Below the pieces are notes generated by a model, which made no database searches, had not been told where the DNA came from, and saw nothing but the letters and a program-made list of their open reading frames with translations. A program made the position numbers and the translations under genes. From assembly GCA_009937505.1 (NCBI GenBank), contig JAACFJ010000004.1, positions 1 through 52,739 on the forward strand: a stretch of 52,739 bases of DNA, read 5' to 3'. This DNA is from Gammaproteobacteria bacterium. Lineage in GTDB: Bacteria > Pseudomonadota > Gammaproteobacteria > Steroidobacterales > Woeseiaceae. Below are positions 36,993 to 45,510 of the stretch, one piece after another; position 1 is the first letter of the stretch; every line of letters starts with the position of its first letter.

Positions 36993-37719
36993 GCTGGCGC
37001 AATCGCTCGTCGAGGCGCTGCGGGACGCGCGCCACGTCTGCGTGCTGACCGGTGCCGGCGTCTCGGCGGAGAGCGGCGTGCCGACGTTTCGCGAGGCGCA
37101 GACCGGGCTCTGGGAGCAGTACGACCCGATGGATCTGGCCACGCCGGAAGCGTTCGCACGGGATCCCGAACTGGTGTGGCGCTGGTATCGCTGGCGGCGC
37201 GACCTCGTCGCCGGGGCCGAACCGAATGCCGGCCACCGCGCGCTCGCCGAACTGCAGTCTCTCGTTCCCAGGCTCACACTGGTCACCCAGAACGTCGACG
37301 GCATGCACCAGCGTGCCGGAAGCAGCGACGTCATCGAATTCCACGGCAACCTGTTCAGCAACCGCTGCTCCGCCGAAGCCCGTATCGTTAACGCAGCCGA
37401 CGACGACGATGGTGTCCCGTCCTGCCCCGACTGCGGCGGTTACCTGCGCCCCGGCGTCGTCTGGTTCGGCGAGGCCATCCCCGAGGAAGCCCTGCATGCC
37501 TCTTTCGCAGCCGCCGCCGACTGCGACGTATTCCTGTCGGTTGGCACGTCATCGCTGGTGTATCCTGCCGCTGGCCTGGCCGATGTTGCGCGCGAAGCGG
37601 GTGCAGTTACGATCGAAGTGAACCCGAGTCCGACCAGCCAGTCTGAGTCCTACACAGCGAGCCTGCGCGGCAATTCGGGGATGGTGCTTCCGCAGCTGGT
37701 AGAATCGCTCGCCCACTGA
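36985..37719 (+). CDS. NAD-dependent protein deacylase (class III sirtuin)
   Basis: A 244-residue CobB/SIRT5-like enzyme that removes acyl groups from lysines using NAD. It has [14 protein letters not shown] near residue 23, [12 protein letters not shown] near residue 101, catalytic H120 (IEFHGN) and CxxC in SCPDCGG near residue 146. Y68 and R71 match the Tyr-x-x-Arg pair of desuccinylases. The first zinc site shows one Cys (RCSAEAR), so the usual fourth Cys is absent. The only conventional start, GTG 37042, would remove the first helix and strand ([10 protein letters not shown]) of the Rossmann fold. I therefore prefer CTG 36985, seven bases after GAGG and overlapping acnA. Confidence 0.85.
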   Translation: MPELAQSLVEALRDARHVCVLTGAGVSAESGVPTFREAQTGLWEQYDPMDLATPEAFARDPELVWRWYRWRRDLVAGAEPNAGHRALAELQSLVPRLTLVTQNVDGMHQRAGSSDVIEFHGNLFSNRCSAEARIVNAADDDDGVPSCPDCGGYLRPGVVWFGEAIPEEALHASFAAAADCDVFLSVGTSSLVYPAAGLADVAREAGAVTIEVNPSPTSQSESYTASLRGNSGMVLPQLVESLAH

Positions 37720-37741
37720 AACCTTTTTTGCAGAGTCTGTC

Positions 37742-38743
37742 GTGAACGAAAAAACCGCCGCCAGCGTCATGTCCCGGTCGCCCTGGGCAAAGATCTTCGC
37801 CATATCCTTCGGCGTCCTGTTCCTGTTCCTGGTATTGCTGGGCATGTACTGGTCACCCATGCCAAAGCTGTTCTGGGTGAATGAGTATGTTGACGACCAG
37901 CGCAGCGTCGTCGGCTACTCCACCACCGACACGCTGATCCGGGTCGCGGAGACGCTGCTCGACAAGCGCGGTGGCTACATCACGAACGACAAGTTTCCGC
38001 CGGGCCTGTGGCTCGACAATATGCCCAACTGGGAAAAGGGTGTCGTAACCCAGATGCGCGACTTCTCGCGCGCCATACGCAACGATTTCAGTCGCAGCCA
38101 GTCGCAATCGAAAGAGGATCCCGACGTCGTGGAAGCCGTCGAAAAGTTCTTCTCGGAGAGTAATTCCTGGCTGTTCCCGCCAACCGAGAGGCGCTACAGG
38201 GAAGGCGCTGCAGCGCTGTTCCGATACCAGGATCGCCTCACCGGTGCCGCGCAACCCGAAGCGCAGTTCTATGCGCGCGCCGATAATCTCCGGGAATGGC
38301 TTGCCGAGGTCGAGAAGCGCCTGGGCAGCATGTCGCGCCGCCTTGGCAACAGCGTCGCGTCAACCGTGATCAACGAGGAACTGGCCGGCGATCCGTCGGC
38401 AGAGGCAGCACACGAACAGCCCGACATCATTGATGTACGCACGCCCTGGCTGGAGATCGACGACGTCTTTTTCGAAGCCCGCGGCGCGGCCTGGGCCTTG
38501 TTGCACTTCTTCCGCGCCATCGAATTCGACTTCTCCCAGGTGCTGGACGACAAGAATGCGGAAGCGAGCGTGCGACAGATCATCCGTGAACTCGAGGCGA
38601 GCCTCGATCCCATGCGATGGCCGGTCGTTCTGAACGGCGGTGGCTACGGCCTGACGGCGAATCACTCGCTCGTCATGGCCAACTACCTCGCGCGCGCCAA
38701 CGCAGCAGTCATCAATCTGCGCGAATTGCTGGATCAGGGCTGA
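37742..38743 (+). CDS. DUF2333 family membrane-anchored protein
   Basis: A 333-residue protein with one N-terminal membrane helix (about residues 17-37) and a long soluble, mostly helical periplasmic domain. The layout and blocks such as GYSTTDTLIRVAETLLDKRGGY (split at residues 58-80), FPPGLWLDNMPNWEKG and SWLFPPTERRYREG match the DUF2333 family, whose function is not known. It starts with a GTG at 37742, 22 bases after the sirtuin stop, and is probably in the same transcript. Its last ten bases overlap the small lipoprotein gene on the other strand. Confidence 0.9.
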   Translation: MNEKTAASVMSRSPWAKIFAISFGVLFLFLVLLGMYWSPMPKLFWVNEYVDDQRSVVGYSTTDTLIRVAETLLDKRGGYITNDKFPPGLWLDNMPNWEKGVVTQMRDFSRAIRNDFSRSQSQSKEDPDVVEAVEKFFSESNSWLFPPTERRYREGAAALFRYQDRLTGAAQPEAQFYARADNLREWLAEVEKRLGSMSRRLGNSVASTVINEELAGDPSAEAAHEQPDIIDVRTPWLEIDDVFFEARGAAWALLHFFRAIEFDFSQVLDDKNAEASVRQIIRELEASLDPMRWPVVLNGGGYGLTANHSLVMANYLARANAAVINLRELLDQG

Positions 38744-38919
38744 ACCGCAGCAACCGCCGTTTCGTCGGGAATCTCTGGCTCCAGGGGCCGGATCTCGATA
38801 CGAATCATCGATTCGAGCTCCGCGGCGCTCAGAATTGCCTGCGGTTCGCCGGTTGCGCAGCCGCCGAGCGCGGCCATTATCACGCATGCCAGCAGGGCTT
38901 TGGCACTACCTGTGCTCAT
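38734..38919 (-). CDS. Small predicted lipoprotein
   Basis: A 61-residue protein with a short signal peptide and lipobox ALGGC (Cys near residue 21), leaving about 40 mature residues rich in Glu, Pro and Ala. I recognise no family. The ATG at 38919 has a full GGAGG seven bases upstream, which strongly supports a real gene. The open frame continues 26 codons further without signal-peptide character. It overlaps the end of the DUF2333 gene by ten bases, tail to tail. Confidence 0.75.
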   Translation of the reverse strand: MSTGSAKALLACVIMAALGGCATGEPQAILSAAELESMIRIEIRPLEPEIPDETAVAAVQP

Positions 38920-39063
38920 CGTGCTACCTCCGTGTGCCTGGAACTTGTTTGCCTGAGCAATTAACGCGCGAGCGCCCCGGCGGTTGACGCGGCACACGGT
39001 ACGCCGGGTTCGGTGACCGTCAGAATCCTAGAAATTAATTGAGAAGTACTATATAACTTATTG

Positions 39064-39819
39064 TTAATAAGCACATAACCAGGTCGGAATTTTCGACCAG
39101 GATTCGCCCAGCTCGCGGTCGAGCCGCTCGTAGTCGGGCTCGTGGAGTCCGACTGCGCGCCAGAAGCGGCGAGAGTGATTCATGTGTCGGGCGTGGCAAA
39201 GCTCGTGGATCATCAGGTAGCGTACCAGCGCCGGCTCCAGGAACAGCAGGCAGTAGTTGATGCTGATGGTGCCCGTTGACGAATGACTGCCCCAACAGGT
39301 CTTCTGGCCACGCACCTGCATGCGTTTGAAGGAATCTCCGGTGTGGGCCGACATGGCGCGCAGCAAGGGCTCGAACTCCTCTTTGGCGACCAGCGCAAGC
39401 CAGCGTTTCAGCGCCGCAATGCACTGTGCCTCGTCCGAGGTCCCGCCCGTTAGCACGAGCAGATCGCCGTGCCGCCGAAACCGCACGCTGCCCCCGTCCT
39501 TTCGTTGCCGATAAGCCACACGACAGCTGCGACCAATAGCGGCGAGGTGGACCCGGTAGGGCAACGCGAACGGCTCAGGGGGGTGTTTCGCCGCGAATGA
39601 CGCGCGGGTCTGGTCTATCCAGTCGCGGTGCTCGTCGACGAACGACTGGACGTCTCGTGCCCGGGTTCTCCTGGGCACGACGACCTCGACGCGCCCCCGG
39701 GGATAGACCTTGATCGACAGACGCTTCGCCCGGCCGCTCTCACGCACGGAAAAGCCCGGCGAATCGCCGGGCCTCTCGGTATCTGTGAATAGCTTGAGTT
39801 GTCTGGCTGCGCCTGGCAC
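39064..39819 (-). CDS. YgjP-like zinc metallopeptidase-domain protein
   Basis: A 251-residue protein of the YgjP/DUF45 group, related to WSS1-type metalloproteases. The hallmark HELCHARHMNHSRRFW lies near residue 205, giving the H-E-x-x-H zinc site with a third His a few residues on. The preceding blocks RLSIKVYPRGRVEVVVP and KTCWGSHSSTGTISINYCL are typical. The physiological substrate of the bacterial proteins is not established. It starts 19 bases after the beta-solenoid gene stop on the same strand. Confidence 0.92.
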   Translation of the reverse strand: MPGAARQLKLFTDTERPGDSPGFSVRESGRAKRLSIKVYPRGRVEVVVPRRTRARDVQSFVDEHRDWIDQTRASFAAKHPPEPFALPYRVHLAAIGRSCRVAYRQRKDGGSVRFRRHGDLLVLTGGTSDEAQCIAALKRWLALVAKEEFEPLLRAMSAHTGDSFKRMQVRGQKTCWGSHSSTGTISINYCLLFLEPALVRYLMIHELCHARHMNHSRRFWRAVGLHEPDYERLDRELGESWSKIPTWLCAY

Positions 39820-39838
39820 AGCCGGATTCTACTGCTAT

Positions 39839-40552
39839 TCAGGGCCTTTTGCCGCTGAAACGAACGGCGTCGTCCATCGTCATCTCGCCTTCAACGCCGC
39901 CGACCTCGGCCGACTCGCTGATGTAGAGCTTGACCTCGCGCTCGAGTCGAATGACACCCTCGACCCGTGACCCGGGTCCGATGACGACGCGCGGCATACG
40001 ATTGCTGCTGTTCCAGCCACTGGGTTTCTCGACGATCAGGTCGCCCATGATCACCGCGCCGTCAGCCAGCTCTATATCTCCGCTGACGGTAGACACGTCA
40101 CCACCGACCTCGCTGCCCTCGAGCTCGATCTCACCGTTCACGTTGCCGAGATCGTTCGCGACTTTGCTGCCACCACCGATCGTGATTCTGCCGTTGACCG
40201 CGCTAACCGAACCGTCGACAGTGACGTCGCTGGCCACCTGGATCGAACCGTTCACCGTGCTCAGGCTCTGGCTCCGGACCTTGTCTGCTACCCGCAGGCC
40301 ACCGTTTACCGTCTCCGCATCGGCTACCGTCGCGCCCTCCTCGATGCGGATCGAACCGTTCACGCTGGTCACGTCTCCTGTTACCGTGGCGCCGGCACCG
40401 ACCGAAATCTTGCCATTAACCGTTGACTCGCCGTCCGACGATTCGCCGGCATCGATCGTAATGCTCTTGTTTAAGCTGGCGTGGGCTGGAAGCGCCAGCA
40501 GTAGCGAAACGAACACCGTCAGAGCGGCGCTCCTGTTTACAGTTCTCAACAT
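39839..40552 (-). CDS. Exported beta-solenoid protein with VNG repeats
   Basis: A 237-residue exported protein with a signal peptide of about 25 residues (ending AHA). The mature part has seven successive 18-19-residue repeats, each opening V-N/S-G-x-I/L followed by alternating hydrophobic strands (VNGKI, VNGSI, VNGGL, VNGSI, VNGRI, VNGEI, VSGDI). Such spacing suggests a three-strand beta-helix, as in bactofilin- or DUF4097-type proteins. A C-terminal section (VVIGPGSRVEGVIRLEREV) continues the pattern more loosely. The function is unknown; envelope location is likely. ATG 40552 is chosen for the signal peptide, although the open frame extends 96 codons further. It diverges from the ABC exporter genes. 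Confidence 0.8.
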   Translation of the reverse strand: MLRTVNRSAALTVFVSLLLALPAHASLNKSITIDAGESSDGESTVNGKISVGAGATVTGDVTSVNGSIRIEEGATVADAETVNGGLRVADKVRSQSLSTVNGSIQVASDVTVDGSVSAVNGRITIGGGSKVANDLGNVNGEIELEGSEVGGDVSTVSGDIELADGAVIMGDLIVEKPSGWNSSNRMPRVVIGPGSRVEGVIRLEREVKLYISESAEVGGVEGEMTMDDAVRFSGKRP

Positions 40553-40691
40553 AGTTCTACATCCCGTGGTTTCTTGATGTATTGGTTTGATGCCACTCGC
40601 AACGCTTTGGTTGCAGAAGTTGCGCCTGGATGTGGGGTGGCTGCCGACGGACCCTTCCGATAATCTAACGTCCTTTGCCGGACGGACCCCG

Positions 40692-41576
40692 ATGCAGATC
40701 GCGCTAGAGGCCAGGAACCTCGTCAAGCAATATCCCGGCGTGGTCGCCGTGAACGACGTCAGCTTCACCGTGGCCGAAGGCGTCTGTTTCGGCCTGCTGG
40801 GGCCAAACGGCGCCGGCAAAACCACCACCGTGGAGATCATCGAGGGCGTAACCCCGGCAACGTCCGGCGAGGTCTACTACTTCGGTGAGGTGGCCGGACG
40901 GCGCTTCCGCGAGGAAGCAGGCATCCAGTTCCAGGATACCGCGCTACAGGACTACCTGACCGTGCGCGAAACGCTGGAGATGTTTCAGAGACTTTACGAC
41001 CGGCAGGCGGACCTCGATCGCATCATCGCGGACTGTTCGCTCGGCGATCTGCTGGATCGCGACAACCGCAAACTCTCCGGCGGCCAGAGGCAAAGGCTTT
41101 TTCTCGCAGTAGCACTGGTCAACGAACCCAGGCTCGTATTTCTCGACGAGCCGACGACAGGCCTCGATCCGCAGGCACGAAGAAATTTCTGGACACTGGT
41201 GCAGCGAATCCAGGCGAATGGCACGACCATAATCCTTACCACGCACTATATGGACGAGGCACACGTCCTGTGCGACGAGATCGCGATTATGGATACCGGC
41301 AAGATCATTACGAGTGGCCCACCCGACGAGCTCCTCAGGAACCGTTACGACGGGCTTGTCATCGAGCTACCCCTCGAGGACCTGGCCGGAAACCTCGACG
41401 GCATTGAACACGCGGTATACGAGAATCAGGGCATTGTCGAAATCATGTCCACCGATGTTTCCAAAAGCCTCGAGGTGCTTGCGCCGCGTGTAGCCAACCT
41501 GAATCGAATCAAGATCCGGCAGCCAAATCTCGAGGATCTGTTCCTCGACCTGACCGGCCATTCATTGCGTTCCTGA
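40692..41576 (+). CDS. ABC-2 type exporter ATP-binding protein
   Basis: A 294-residue ATPase of the drug/polysaccharide export (DRA/CcmA-like) group. It has Walker A GPNGAGKTTT near residue 37, Q loop GIQFQDTALQDYLT, signature LSGGQRQRLFLA near residue 136, Walker B LVFLDEPTTGLDP and the switch His in TTHYMDEA. The C-terminal ~70 residues form an extra domain seen in these exporters. ATG 40692 fits the family start IALEARNLVKQYPG. The permease gene begins 15 bases on; the cargo is unknown. Confidence 0.95.
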   Translation: MQIALEARNLVKQYPGVVAVNDVSFTVAEGVCFGLLGPNGAGKTTTVEIIEGVTPATSGEVYYFGEVAGRRFREEAGIQFQDTALQDYLTVRETLEMFQRLYDRQADLDRIIADCSLGDLLDRDNRKLSGGQRQRLFLAVALVNEPRLVFLDEPTTGLDPQARRNFWTLVQRIQANGTTIILTTHYMDEAHVLCDEIAIMDTGKIITSGPPDELLRNRYDGLVIELPLEDLAGNLDGIEHAVYENQGIVEIMSTDVSKSLEVLAPRVANLNRIKIRQPNLEDLFLDLTGHSLRS

Positions 41577-41590
41577 GCGAAATAGCAACG

Positions 41591-42616
41591 ATGCTGAAGA
41601 GAATTTACGCCGTCTTTCTCGCCCGCAACCGCGAATTCATGCGCGACCGGGGCACGCTGGCGTGGAATATCCTGATGCCGGTCATCCTGGTTTTCGGACT
41701 CGCTTTCGTATTCGGCGGTGAAGGCCGCAACCAGTACACCGTCGGCGTGTTGCAATCTTCGGGCGAAATCGACGCGGCCGAGCACCCCTTCCTCGAGTCC
41801 CGCTATATCGAGTTCGTCCCCGTGACCGACGAAGCCGACGGTTTCCGCAAGGTCGAAAGGCACCGGCTCGATCTGCTGGTCCGTTTCGCGGGCGAACGCC
41901 GCTATTGGGTCAACCCCGAATCGCCCAGGGGTTATTTTGCCGAGCGCCTGCTGCTCCAATCGGATGCGGCAGTTGGCGGACAGATGCAAAAAGCACGCGT
42001 CATCGGGGACCCGATCCGCTACGTAGACTGGGTCCTGCCCGGCATACTGGGCATGAACATGATGTTCTCCTGCCTGTTCGGTGTCGGCTACGTCGTCGTG
42101 CGCTACCGCAAGAACGGATTTCTCAAGCGCCTGCGCGCAACGCCCCTGCAGCCCCACGAATTCATCATGGCCCAGGTTGCGTCACGACTGATGCTCGTGA
42201 TGATAGTAACCGCGTTCGTCTACCTCGCCACGCACCTGATTCTCGATACGCGCATGGACGGCAGCTATCTGACACTGCTCCTCGTCGCCGCCGTAGGCTG
42301 TATTTCGATGGTCTCTCTGGGCCTGCTCATCGCCGCAAGGGTGACGTCCGAGGAACTGGCAGGCGGTCTTCTCAACATGATCTCCTGGCCGATGATGATC
42401 CTGTCGGGCGTATGGTTCTCGCTCGAAGGGGCCGGCCCGGCCGTGCAGGGTCTCGCGAAAGCCTTTCCACTGACCCATATCCTGGAATCGGCGCGGGCGG
42501 TCATGCTCGACGGGGCGACGATCGTCGACATTGCACCGAGCATGATCATGCTGACACTATTGAGCCTGGTATTCTTGGCGCTCGGCGCTCATTACTTCCG
42601 CTGGGGCCCGGACTGA
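41591..42616 (+). CDS. ABC-2 type exporter permease
   Basis: A 341-residue membrane protein with a first helix near residues 24-40, a periplasmic domain of about 130 residues, and five helices from about residue 145 to the end. The block RLRATPLQPHEFIMAQ before the second helix and the GLLIAARVTSEELAGGLLNMISWPMMILSGVWF segment (split over two helices) mark the ABC-2 family. It forms the transporter with the preceding ATPase. TatD follows after four bases, perhaps only for transcriptional convenience. Confidence 0.95.
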   Translation: MLKRIYAVFLARNREFMRDRGTLAWNILMPVILVFGLAFVFGGEGRNQYTVGVLQSSGEIDAAEHPFLESRYIEFVPVTDEADGFRKVERHRLDLLVRFAGERRYWVNPESPRGYFAERLLLQSDAAVGGQMQKARVIGDPIRYVDWVLPGILGMNMMFSCLFGVGYVVVRYRKNGFLKRLRATPLQPHEFIMAQVASRLMLVMIVTAFVYLATHLILDTRMDGSYLTLLLVAAVGCISMVSLGLLIAARVTSEELAGGLLNMISWPMMILSGVWFSLEGAGPAVQGLAKAFPLTHILESARAVMLDGATIVDIAPSMIMLTLLSLVFLALGAHYFRWGPD

Positions 42617-42620
42617 CATC

Positions 42621-43415
42621 ATGGATTACTCCCTGGTCGACATTGGCGCGAATCTCGCCCACGACAGTTTCGACGACGATCGCGACGAGGTACTTCGGCG
42701 CGCTGCGAGTGCGGGCGTATCCCGCATCGTGGTTACGGGCAGCAGCGACGAAAGCAATCGGAAGGCCGCGGTCCTCGCGCAGGACTACCCGGGCGTACTC
42801 TATTCAACCGCCGGCGTGCATCCGCACCATGCCTCCGACTACACGGACGATAGCGACGCGTTGATCCGGAAACTGGCTGCCGATCGCAGTATCGTGGCCG
42901 TCGGTGAATGCGGGCTCGATTACTTCCGCAATTTTTCGCCGCGCGAGGCACAGCTTGCGGCATTCCAGGCTCAGCTGAACATCGCTGCGGAAACCGGCCT
43001 GCCCGTATTCCTGCACCAGCGAGACGCCCATGACGACTTCGTCGAGCTGCTGGAACCGATGTTGCCGAAGCTCTCGCGGGCTGTCGCACACTGTTTTACC
43101 GGCGAGCACGAATCACTGCGGGAATACCTTGCGATGGACCTGTACATCGGGGTTACCGGCTGGATCTGCGACGAGCGCCGCGGAATGCACCTCAAGGACA
43201 TCGTCGATGTCATTCCCGACGATCGTCTCCTGATCGAGACCGACGCTCCCTACCTTCTGCCGCGCACGGTCCAGCCGAAGCCGAAAACACGCCGCAACGA
43301 ACCCATGTATCTGCCCGAGGTGCTGCGCGTGGTCGCCGAGGCTCGCGGCCAGACGGAGCCGCATGTCGCAAGCTTCACGACCGAAAATGCCGTGAGGTTC
43401 TTCGCGCTCGGCTGA
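42621..43415 (+). CDS. TatD-family deoxyribonuclease/metal hydrolase
   Basis: A 264-residue TIM-barrel metal-dependent hydrolase. It shows VDIGANLAHDSF near residue 5 (where most members have D-x-H-x-H or D-I-G-A-N-L), the strand VHPHHAS near residue 68, VGECGLDYFRN near residue 93, LHQRDAHDDF near residue 133, HCFTG near residue 158 and LIETDAPYLLPR near residue 204. TatD enzymes have 3'-5' exonuclease activity and are linked to DNA repair; the DIGANLT-type opening and C-terminus fit TatD itself. It closes the exporter operon. Confidence 0.95.
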   Translation: MDYSLVDIGANLAHDSFDDDRDEVLRRAASAGVSRIVVTGSSDESNRKAAVLAQDYPGVLYSTAGVHPHHASDYTDDSDALIRKLAADRSIVAVGECGLDYFRNFSPREAQLAAFQAQLNIAAETGLPVFLHQRDAHDDFVELLEPMLPKLSRAVAHCFTGEHESLREYLAMDLYIGVTGWICDERRGMHLKDIVDVIPDDRLLIETDAPYLLPRTVQPKPKTRRNEPMYLPEVLRVVAEARGQTEPHVASFTTENAVRFFALG

Positions 43416-43443
43416 CCTCGGCCAGCACCGGCGCCAGGCTGCG

Positions 43444-43869
43444 TCAGTCCGCGGGCCGGTCGAGTGCGCCGACCGCGCGCTGGTTGTCGGATATGATCGC
43501 CTTCATCAGATCGCCGATCGAAATAATACCCAGCACCCGTTCACCGTCGACGACCGGCAAGTGCCGGATGCGTTTCTCCGTCATCAGCATCATGCATTCG
43601 TCGATGTTATGTTCGACGCCGGTTGTAAGTACATCGGCTGTCATGATGTCCGCGACACAGATACTCTCTGTCGACACGCCGTCAACTGCGACTTTGCGCG
43701 CATAGTCGCGTTCCGTAACGATGCCGCACAGTGCGCCTTCCTGCATTACCAGCAACGAGCCGACACCTCTCTCGACCATCAGGTCGACAGCTTCGGCCAC
43801 GGTCGCTCCCGGCGCAATACTGAAAATCTCGGTGCCCTTGTCGCTGAGCAGGTCTCCTACTTGTTGCAA
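43444..43869 (-). CDS. Paired CBS-domain protein
   Basis: A 141-residue soluble protein made of two CBS domains, about residues 5-65 (IAPGATVAEAVDLMVERGVGSLLVM, split here over the helix, then GIVTERDYARKV) and 75-135 (NIDECMMLMTEKRIRHLPVV, then GIISIGDLMK). CBS pairs bind adenosyl nucleotides and often sense energy state. I place the start at TTG 43869, seven bases after GAGG of a strong GGGGAGG; the longer frame adds 52 residues without domain character. It is transcribed away from the Crp/Fnr gene with 162 bp between, so the two may share regulation. Confidence 0.9.
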   Translation of the reverse strand: MQQVGDLLSDKGTEIFSIAPGATVAEAVDLMVERGVGSLLVMQEGALCGIVTERDYARKVAVDGVSTESICVADIMTADVLTTGVEHNIDECMMLMTEKRIRHLPVVDGERVLGIISIGDLMKAIISDNQRAVGALDRPAD

Positions 43870-44031
43870 AACGCTGCCTCCCCGGGTCCAGCAGTTCCCT
43901 GATACCAAGTTTAGCAGCCTCGCCCGGCGTCCGCGCCACCACTGCGGTAATCCGTGATAGCGTCCAGCGGTCGTGCTGGTTACCATGAACGGCACGCGAG
44001 GACGGGATAGGAAGCTGGCAGACAAGCAGTC

Positions 44032-44760
44032 ATGCAGGACATTTCAGACAGAATATTGCGGGAATACTCGTTCTACCGCGACGGATCGTCGGAGCTGCGC
44101 AATGCACTGCTCGAGCATGTGCGGCCACTTGACAGTAAAGACGTGAGGAACGGCCATCTGTTCCGCGTAGGCGACCGCTGCGACTCGATTTACCTGGTTG
44201 GCAAGGGCAACATCCGCGTCTATGTATCCGGCATGTCGGGCCGCGGCGTTCTACTTTACAAGGTACGTGCCGGTCAAATCTGCCCGATCAACATGCGCAT
44301 GGTGCTCGCAAAGACGGTCGCCCTGGCACATGCCGACGCGTCGGCCGACCTCGTGGCGGGCGTCCTGAAACGCTCGGGCGTGCGCGAGCTGTCAGCTCGT
44401 TTCGGTGAATTCCACCAATTCGTGCAGCAATCCGTGGCCGACCGTTTTGAAGAAATCATCCTGCGAATCAGCGACATCACGACACGAAGTGTGGATCACC
44501 GACTTATCGGCCTGTTGCTCGAGGAGTTCGACAACTCTGAAAAAGAGCGCCCGACGATCGAGATGACAAACGATGACCTTGCGCTGGCGATAGGTACCGC
44601 GCGCGAGGTTGTCAACCGTAAACTGCACGACTTCGAGCGGATCGGGGCGCTTAAGCTCGGCCGCGGTCGAATCTGGCTCGAGGATCGCGCAGCGTTGCAA
44701 TCGCTAATGAGACCCAAGCGGCCCGAATCGGTTGGGTCGATTGGGGTCGGACCACGCTAA
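44032..44760 (+). CDS. Crp/Fnr-family transcriptional regulator
   Basis: A 242-residue regulator with an N-terminal cyclic-nucleotide-binding-like barrel (LFRVGDRCDSIYLVGKGNIRVYV near residue 43-65, split in the fold) and a C-terminal winged helix with the recognition helix block TNDDLALAIGTAREVVNRKLHDF near residue 180. It lacks the N-terminal Cys cluster of FNR and the cAMP-contact Arg-Ser of CRP is not evident, so its signal is unknown. The last ~15 residues after KRPESV are probably unstructured. It faces the CBS-pair gene across a shared 162-bp region. Confidence 0.88.
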   Translation: MQDISDRILREYSFYRDGSSELRNALLEHVRPLDSKDVRNGHLFRVGDRCDSIYLVGKGNIRVYVSGMSGRGVLLYKVRAGQICPINMRMVLAKTVALAHADASADLVAGVLKRSGVRELSARFGEFHQFVQQSVADRFEEIILRISDITTRSVDHRLIGLLLEEFDNSEKERPTIEMTNDDLALAIGTAREVVNRKLHDFERIGALKLGRGRIWLEDRAALQSLMRPKRPESVGSIGVGPR

Positions 44761-44922
44761 GCCAATGTTTTTTAGCGTTTTTTGGATGAGAAATGCTCGT
44801 CTAAGCACCTTAAAACGCATTTTTCCTGGCAAGAAATCGCTGTCTGCCGCGCCGGCCCGCTAATCAATAACCGCAAAGCCACCAGTTTGCGCCCAAGAAC
44901 CGGCTGATTAGGGCTCCGCTTA

Positions 44923-44937
44923 AGCCAATAGTTGGCT
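44923..44937. repeat. Short dyad in the Crp/GNAT intergenic region
   Basis: AGCCAA-TAG-TTGGCT is a 6-bp inverted repeat in a 192-bp AT-richer spacer (44761-44952) between the converging Crp/Fnr and GNAT genes. CTAATCA (44860-44866) and TGATTAG (44905-44911) form another wide inverted pair. The T-runs at 44766-44771 and 44776-44781 lie after the Crp gene, but no GC-rich stem precedes them. I see no gene in the spacer. Confidence 0.4.
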
Positions 44938-44952
44938 CGAATTACTTCATAA

Positions 44953-45510
44953 TCAATAGCTTGTCTCGGTCCGACCCTCCCCCTCGCTGTCCCAGCCGAA
45001 CCACATCAGGTAATCCATGAACCGCGACCGGCCAAGCCAGAACTCGGCGGTGCCCACCCGCTGAAAGCCGTATGCCTCGTAAAAGCCGATGGCCCAGTCT
45101 GCATCCTGCCAGACACTGAGCCAGATACCCGCGTAGCCTTCGTCGCGCGCGGTTGCCGCCGCGTGATCCATGAGCATCCGCCCGACGCCCCTGCGCTGCC
45201 GCTCTGCGTCCACGTAGAGCTGCTGGACCTCGACTGCCTCCGCGGCGGGCACGGCATCGGGCGCTGGGCCACGGCGAATCTTTAAAAAGCCGGCTATCGC
45301 ATCCGCATCGTACGCGAGCGTGTAACTGACACCGGGCTTTTGCAGTTCGGTAGCGACGCTGTCGCGCCCGAAGTAATGCCCGACATGCGCAGCGATATCA
45401 TCCGCCTGTGAAAAGTCGCTATAGGCCTGCACGAACAGTCGTTCTCCCGCCGCCGACAGGGCCTCGGCGTCCGCGACGCTGGCGGCGGCGAGCCGAATGC
45501 GCGGATTCAT
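44953..45510 (-). CDS. GNAT-family N-acetyltransferase
   Basis: A 185-residue acetyltransferase with acetyl-CoA-binding motif A, VEVQQLYVDAERQRRGVGRMLMDHA near residues 93-117 (Q/R-x-x-G-V/I-G-x-G/R). The later W-x-x-NxxAxxFYxxxGF equivalent is DADWAIGFYEAYGFQRVG. The substrate is unknown. The ATG at 45510 overlaps the stop of the NERD gene (ATGA), so both are translated from one message. Confidence 0.92.
   Translation of the reverse strand: MNPRIRLAAASVADAEALSAAGERLFVQAYSDFSQADDIAAHVGHYFGRDSVATELQKPGVSYTLAYDADAIAGFLKIRRGPAPDAVPAAEAVEVQQLYVDAERQRRGVGRMLMDHAAATARDEGYAGIWLSVWQDADWAIGFYEAYGFQRVGTAEFWLGRSRFMDYLMWFGWDSEGEGRTETSY

Noticed and set aside
44761-44952. Insertion-sequence remnant in the Crp/GNAT spacer
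   Set aside because: Short dyads only; no transposase fragment and no matching terminal repeats.
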